A DNA stretch of 64,000 nucleotides. It comes from JAWPMT01 sp965215825. GTDB taxonomy: Bacteria > Bacteroidota > Bacteroidia > Cytophagales > Cyclobacteriaceae. The notes under the pieces are model-generated. The model saw only the letters and a list, made by a program, of their open reading frames with translations, ran no database searches and was not told the DNA's origin. Shown piece after piece: positions 60,738-64,000 of the stretch. Position numbers and translations under genes: made by a program. Within the stretch, counting starts at the first letter, position 1; each line of letters begins with the position of its first letter. The stretch covers positions 3,534,001 through 3,598,000 of the forward strand of contig CBDCEM010000003.1 in the NCBI GenBank assembly GCA_965215825.1, written 5' to 3'.

Positions 60738-62471
60738 ATGAACACATCAACCCTATCGATCGAAAAAAAGAAGATGACAGAAAAACGCAAAATGTCAGGT
60801 TCTGAAGCCCTACTTCAATCCCTATTGGAAGAAGGTGTGGAAGTGATCTTCGGCTATCCTGGTGGCGCCATTATGCCCATCTATGATGAGCTGTACAAAT
60901 TTCAGGACAGACTTACGCACATGCTTACACGTCATGAGCAAGGTGCAGCTCATGCAGCTCAGGGTTTTGCCCGGGTAAGTGGAAAAACAGGTGTATGTTT
61001 TGCCACCTCCGGACCTGGAGCTACCAACCTGATTACCGGAGTAGCCGATGCTCAAATAGATTCCACCCCCTTGGTATGTATAACAGGGCAAGTACCATCA
61101 CACCTGTTGGGAACTGATGCCTTCCAGGAAACTGATGTCATTGGCATTTCAATGCCCGTCACCAAGTGGAACTATCAAGTGACGAAGCCCGAAGAAATCC
61201 CAGGCGCTATCGCCAGAGCTTTCTACATTGCAAATTCGGGAAGACCGGGGCCTGTGTTAATTGATATAACAAAGGATGCTCAATTCGGAGAGATGGAATA
61301 CAGCTACAAGAAATGTGAGAAAATCCGTAGCTACCACCCCTACCCCATCCTCAAAGAAGACAAGTTGCAGGAAGCAGCGAAACTAATTAATGAAGCCAAA
61401 AAGCCCTTTTTACTTATTGGGCAAGGTGTTTTAATTTCCGGCGCTCAGGACGAATTGAAGGCACTTATGGAAAAAGCTGGGATTCCGGGAGCAAGTACAC
61501 TGATGGGCTTGTCTGCCATTCCAGTGGATCACCCACAATATGTTGGTTATCTGGGCATGCATGGCAATTATGGTCCCAACATTAAAACCAATGAATGTGA
61601 CCTGCTTATTGCCGTCGGTATGCGTTTCGACGATCGGGTCACAGGCGACCTGAGTAAATACGCCAAACAGGCCAAAGTCATTCATATTGAAATTGACCCT
61701 GCAGAAATCGATAAGAACGTAAAAACCGACGTGGCCATCAACGCGGACGCCAAGGCAGCACTTCATGGTTTGATTCCACTGGTAGATGAAAAACAGCACA
61801 GTGATTGGATCGCTGAATTCAAAGTTTGTGATGAAAAGGAGACGGAAAAAGTAATCACCAATGAACTCTTTCCAGCAGTAGGTGAAATCAAAATGGGCGA
61901 AGTGATCCGTTTGCTTTCTGATAAAAGCGGAGGTACCGCTATCCTGGTGACAGACGTTGGACAACATCAAATGGTGGCCAGTAGATATTACGAGTTTAAA
62001 GATACCCGGACTAACGTCACGTCAGGTGGGCTTGGAACGATGGGATTTGCCTTGCCCGCAGCCTTAGGAGCTAAAACGGCTCAACGTGACAAGCAAGTGG
62101 TTGCAGTGATTGGTGATGGTGGTTTTCAAATGACCATTCAGGAACTTGCAACAATTTTCCAGTATCAGATTGGAGTTAAAGTATTAATCCTCAACAACAA
62201 TTTCCTGGGGATGGTACGACAATGGCAGCAGCTATTTTTCGATAAGAGGTATTCATCGACAGAATTAGTTAATCCTGATTTTCAACTAATTGCTCAGGGT
62301 TATGGCATCGAATGCAATAAAGTTTCGGAGAGAGAAGATCTTTCAAGCGCCATGGATATTTTCCTGAATCACGATGGCCCATACCTTCTCGAAGTGGTGG
62401 TCGAAAAAGAAGAAAATGTATTCCCAATGGTTCCTTCGGGAGCTTCCGTATCTGAGATCCGATTGTCCTAA
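60738..62471 (+). CDS. ilvB: Acetolactate synthase large (catalytic) subunit
   Basis: A 577-aa ThDP enzyme. The catalytic Glu is E67 in MLTRHEQGAAHAAQG. QIDSTPLVCITGQVPSHLLGTDAFQETD and the ThDP motif GDGGFQM...NNNFLGMVRQWQ are present. It starts 1 nt after the ilvD stop; the N-terminus up to MSGSEALLQS is poorly conserved, so a start at 60774 or 60792 is also possible. It pairs with ilvN downstream. Confidence 0.95.
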   Translation: MNTSTLSIEKKKMTEKRKMSGSEALLQSLLEEGVEVIFGYPGGAIMPIYDELYKFQDRLTHMLTRHEQGAAHAAQGFARVSGKTGVCFATSGPGATNLITGVADAQIDSTPLVCITGQVPSHLLGTDAFQETDVIGISMPVTKWNYQVTKPEEIPGAIARAFYIANSGRPGPVLIDITKDAQFGEMEYSYKKCEKIRSYHPYPILKEDKLQEAAKLINEAKKPFLLIGQGVLISGAQDELKALMEKAGIPGASTLMGLSAIPVDHPQYVGYLGMHGNYGPNIKTNECDLLIAVGMRFDDRVTGDLSKYAKQAKVIHIEIDPAEIDKNVKTDVAINADAKAALHGLIPLVDEKQHSDWIAEFKVCDEKETEKVITNELFPAVGEIKMGEVIRLLSDKSGGTAILVTDVGQHQMVASRYYEFKDTRTNVTSGGLGTMGFALPAALGAKTAQRDKQVVAVIGDGGFQMTIQELATIFQYQIGVKVLILNNNFLGMVRQWQQLFFDKRYSSTELVNPDFQLIAQGYGIECNKVSEREDLSSAMDIFLNHDGPYLLEVVVEKEENVFPMVPSGASVSEIRLS

Positions 62472-62481
62472 AGACCTAGCA

Positions 62482-63075
62482 ATGAGTAACTTAATTTACA
62501 GCGAAAATCACAACGAACAACAAATCAAGGATCATACGTTATCGGTCCTTACAGAGGACAAGTCTGGTCTCCTCAATCACATCACAATCATCTTCACTAG
62601 AAGAAAGATCAACATTGTGAGCCTGAATGTTTCTGTCACGGAAGTACCAGGTCTGAGTCGATTCAGCATCGTCATTACCAGTACACGTGATCAGGCGGAA
62701 AAAGTCGTGGGTCAAATCAGAAAACTGATTGATGTATTGGGAGCTTTTGTCTACGGGGATGATGAAATCTACTATCAGGAAATCGCCCTTTACAAGGTCC
62801 CCACGGATATTTTCCTAAATGGCAATACCATTGAAAACTTAGTGCGGAACAGCGGTGCCCGCATATTGGTGATCGAAAAGGATCATATCGTGATAGAAAA
62901 AACGGGTCACAAAGAGGAAACCCACAAATTATATAAAGAACTGGAGCCTTATGGCTTGTTGGAATTCGCCCGGTCAGGACGTGTGGCCATCTCGAAATCC
63001 AAACGCAAGACAGAGGCCTTCATCAAGGAGCTGGAAGAAACCAGGTCCAACCAATTAAGTATTAAAGATTATTAA
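62482..63075 (+). CDS. ilvN: Acetolactate synthase small (regulatory) subunit
   Basis: 197 aa from ATG 62482; the longer frame from 62374 overlaps ilvB in a different frame and carries no conserved sequence. The first ACT domain is HTLSVLTEDKSGLLNHITIIFTRRKINIVSLNVS and PGLSRFSIVI. A second, less conserved ACT-like domain completes it. It gives Val feedback control to IlvB. 10 nt after ilvB. Confidence 0.93.
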   Translation: MSNLIYSENHNEQQIKDHTLSVLTEDKSGLLNHITIIFTRRKINIVSLNVSVTEVPGLSRFSIVITSTRDQAEKVVGQIRKLIDVLGAFVYGDDEIYYQEIALYKVPTDIFLNGNTIENLVRNSGARILVIEKDHIVIEKTGHKEETHKLYKELEPYGLLEFARSGRVAISKSKRKTEAFIKELEETRSNQLSIKDY

Positions 63076-63104
63076 ATAGTTTTTGTAAACACATTTTTAG
63101 AAAA

Positions 63105-64000
63105 ATGGCACAGATTAATTTCGGAGGTACGGAAGAAACAGTTGTTACCCGTGAAGAATTCCCGCTAGACAAAGCCAGGGAAGTACTGAAAGATGAAACC
63201 ATCGCAATCTTAGGATATGGTGTTCAGGGACCAGGTCAGGCACTTAACCTGAGAGATAATGGCTTCAATGTAATTGTTGGTCAACGTAAAGATTCCAAAA
63301 CCTGGGACAAAGCATTGGCTGATGGATGGGTAGAAGGAGAAACGCTTTTCGAGTTAGAGGAAGCAGCCTCAAGAGGTACCGTACTACAGTACCTACTTTC
63401 CGATGCTGGTCAGATTGCTTTATGGCCGATGGTCAAGAAAAACCTTAATCCAGGAGATGCACTATACTTCTCGCACGGCTTCGGTATTACCTACAAGGAT
63501 CAAACGGCAATTGAGGCTCCCGAAGGAGTAGATGTCATCCTTGTAGCACCAAAAGGTTCGGGCACTTCTCTTAGGAGACTTTTCGTAGCTGGCAAAGGAT
63601 TGAACTCTAGTTTCGCTGTACATCAGGATGCAACTGGCAGAGCCAGGGATCGTGTCATCGCTTTGGGAATCGGTGTAGGTTCAGGATATCTTTTTGAAAC
63701 AAATTTCCAAAGAGAAGTCTATTCTGACCTTACTGGAGAGCGCGGCAGTTTAATGGGCGCCATCCAGGGGTTGTTCGCTGCACAATACGATTTGTTACGG
63801 AAGAGAGGGCACTCACCTTCAGAAGCATTCAATGAGACTGTTGAAGAAGCTACTCAATCACTTTATCCTTTGGTAGCGGAAAATGGCATGGACTGGATGT
63901 ATGCCAATTGCTCAACTACCGCACAACGCGGAGCATTGGACTGGTGGAAAAAATTCAGAGATGCTGTAGCTCCGGTTTTCGAGGATTTGTACGATAGTGT
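63105..64000 (+). CDS. ilvC: Ketol-acid reductoisomerase, 3'-truncated by window edge
   Basis: Second step of Ile/Val synthesis. The open frame from ATG 63105 runs to the edge (298 codons shown). The NADPH loop is ILGYGVQGPGQALNLRDNGF and VIVGQRKDSKTW. The His in LYFSHGFGITY, the metal Asp/Glu in SDLTGERGSLMG and the C-terminal knotted domain follow. The gene belongs to the ilv operon; the usual next genes (leuCDB or ilvA) lie beyond the window. Confidence 0.94.
   Translation, partial: MAQINFGGTEETVVTREEFPLDKAREVLKDETIAILGYGVQGPGQALNLRDNGFNVIVGQRKDSKTWDKALADGWVEGETLFELEEAASRGTVLQYLLSDAGQIALWPMVKKNLNPGDALYFSHGFGITYKDQTAIEAPEGVDVILVAPKGSGTSLRRLFVAGKGLNSSFAVHQDATGRARDRVIALGIGVGSGYLFETNFQREVYSDLTGERGSLMGAIQGLFAAQYDLLRKRGHSPSEAFNETVEEATQSLYPLVAENGMDWMYANCSTTAQRGALDWWKKFRDAVAPVFEDLYDS

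Noticed and set aside
62374..62481. Extended N-terminus for ilvN
   Set aside because: Lies inside ilvB in another frame and carries no conserved sequence; ATG 62482 gives the normal ACT-domain start.
1..64000. CRISPR arrays, tRNA or rRNA genes
   Set aside because: No regularly spaced repeats and no cloverleaf-like or rRNA sequence was recognised on reading; only the SRP RNA stands out. Detection by eye is limited, so a tRNA search program would be decisive.
1..64000. Prophage or defence island
   Set aside because: No capsid, terminase, portal, restriction-modification, toxin-antitoxin or retron-like genes were recognised.

Overview
The window looks like chromosome from a marine-type Bacteroidota bacterium, probably order Cytophagales. 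This is inferred from protein style: OmpA/PD40 proteins, two-component propeller sensor kinases, FtsX-like permeases, BlaI/BlaR1 pairs and lipoproteins. Several promoters also carry the Bacteroidota -7 box TAnnTTTG, most clearly just before the SRP RNA. Most of the window is ordinary core and accessory chromosome. The only intact mobile element is one IS1182-type insertion sequence.

Layout. 1-1820: 3' part of katG, then an IS1182-family IS (about 2027-3750). 3884-5267: ECF sigma factor with an overlapping single-pass TonB-C-domain protein. 5269-10534: small membrane protein, OmpA/PD40 protein, and a PadR regulator overlapping a large FtsX-like permease. 10667-11986: SPFH/band-7 protein. 11987-13070: gene-poor scar with two diverged repeat copies, a palindromic insert and an orphan RHS-like signal-peptide head. 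13071-19044: hydroxyacid dehydrogenase and a PIG-L/sodium symporter/3-methyladenine glycosylase operon. 19216-21082: a four-gene ECF sigma operon with Spy/CnrX-like proteins at both ends. 21643-26535: BlaI/BlaR1 under three phased operators, then a second FtsX-like permease and a tiny membrane ORF. 26594-37689: amidohydrolase, then a peptidoglycan-salvage area (AmpG-like, GH3, AnmK, and further on MurQ) with a GH10-like lipid/wall hydrolase, GNAT, SGNH and hotdog genes between. 37762-42648: membrane protein, 1106-aa sensor kinase, EamA transporter. 42687-44667: a candidate 32-aa ORF, SRP RNA, fructose-6-phosphate aldolase/transaldolase, a 76-aa protein and FtsE. 44751-50621: TPR protein, LolA-like protein, and a sortilin-like Asp-box protein. 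50801-57883: DinB, YebC, GT39, EamA, LolD-type ATPase, DUF6263-like protein, SucC. 58012-64000: branched-chain amino acid operon ilvE-ilvD-ilvB-ilvN-ilvC (ilvC runs off the end).

The most interesting regulatory structure is the leader of the ilv operon. It has an Ile/Val/Leu-rich 24-residue leader peptide, mutually exclusive hairpins and a strong intrinsic terminator, which together form a classical attenuator. Next is the blaI promoter, where three 16-bp palindromes repeat every 20 bp exactly across the -33/-7 region. Other points of interest are the RHS scar with nested repeats, the near-identity between an IS1182 end hairpin and a host terminator, and two ECF systems with non-standard putative anti-sigma partners.

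All functional names rest on motif and family recognition from the sequence alone; no database search was run.
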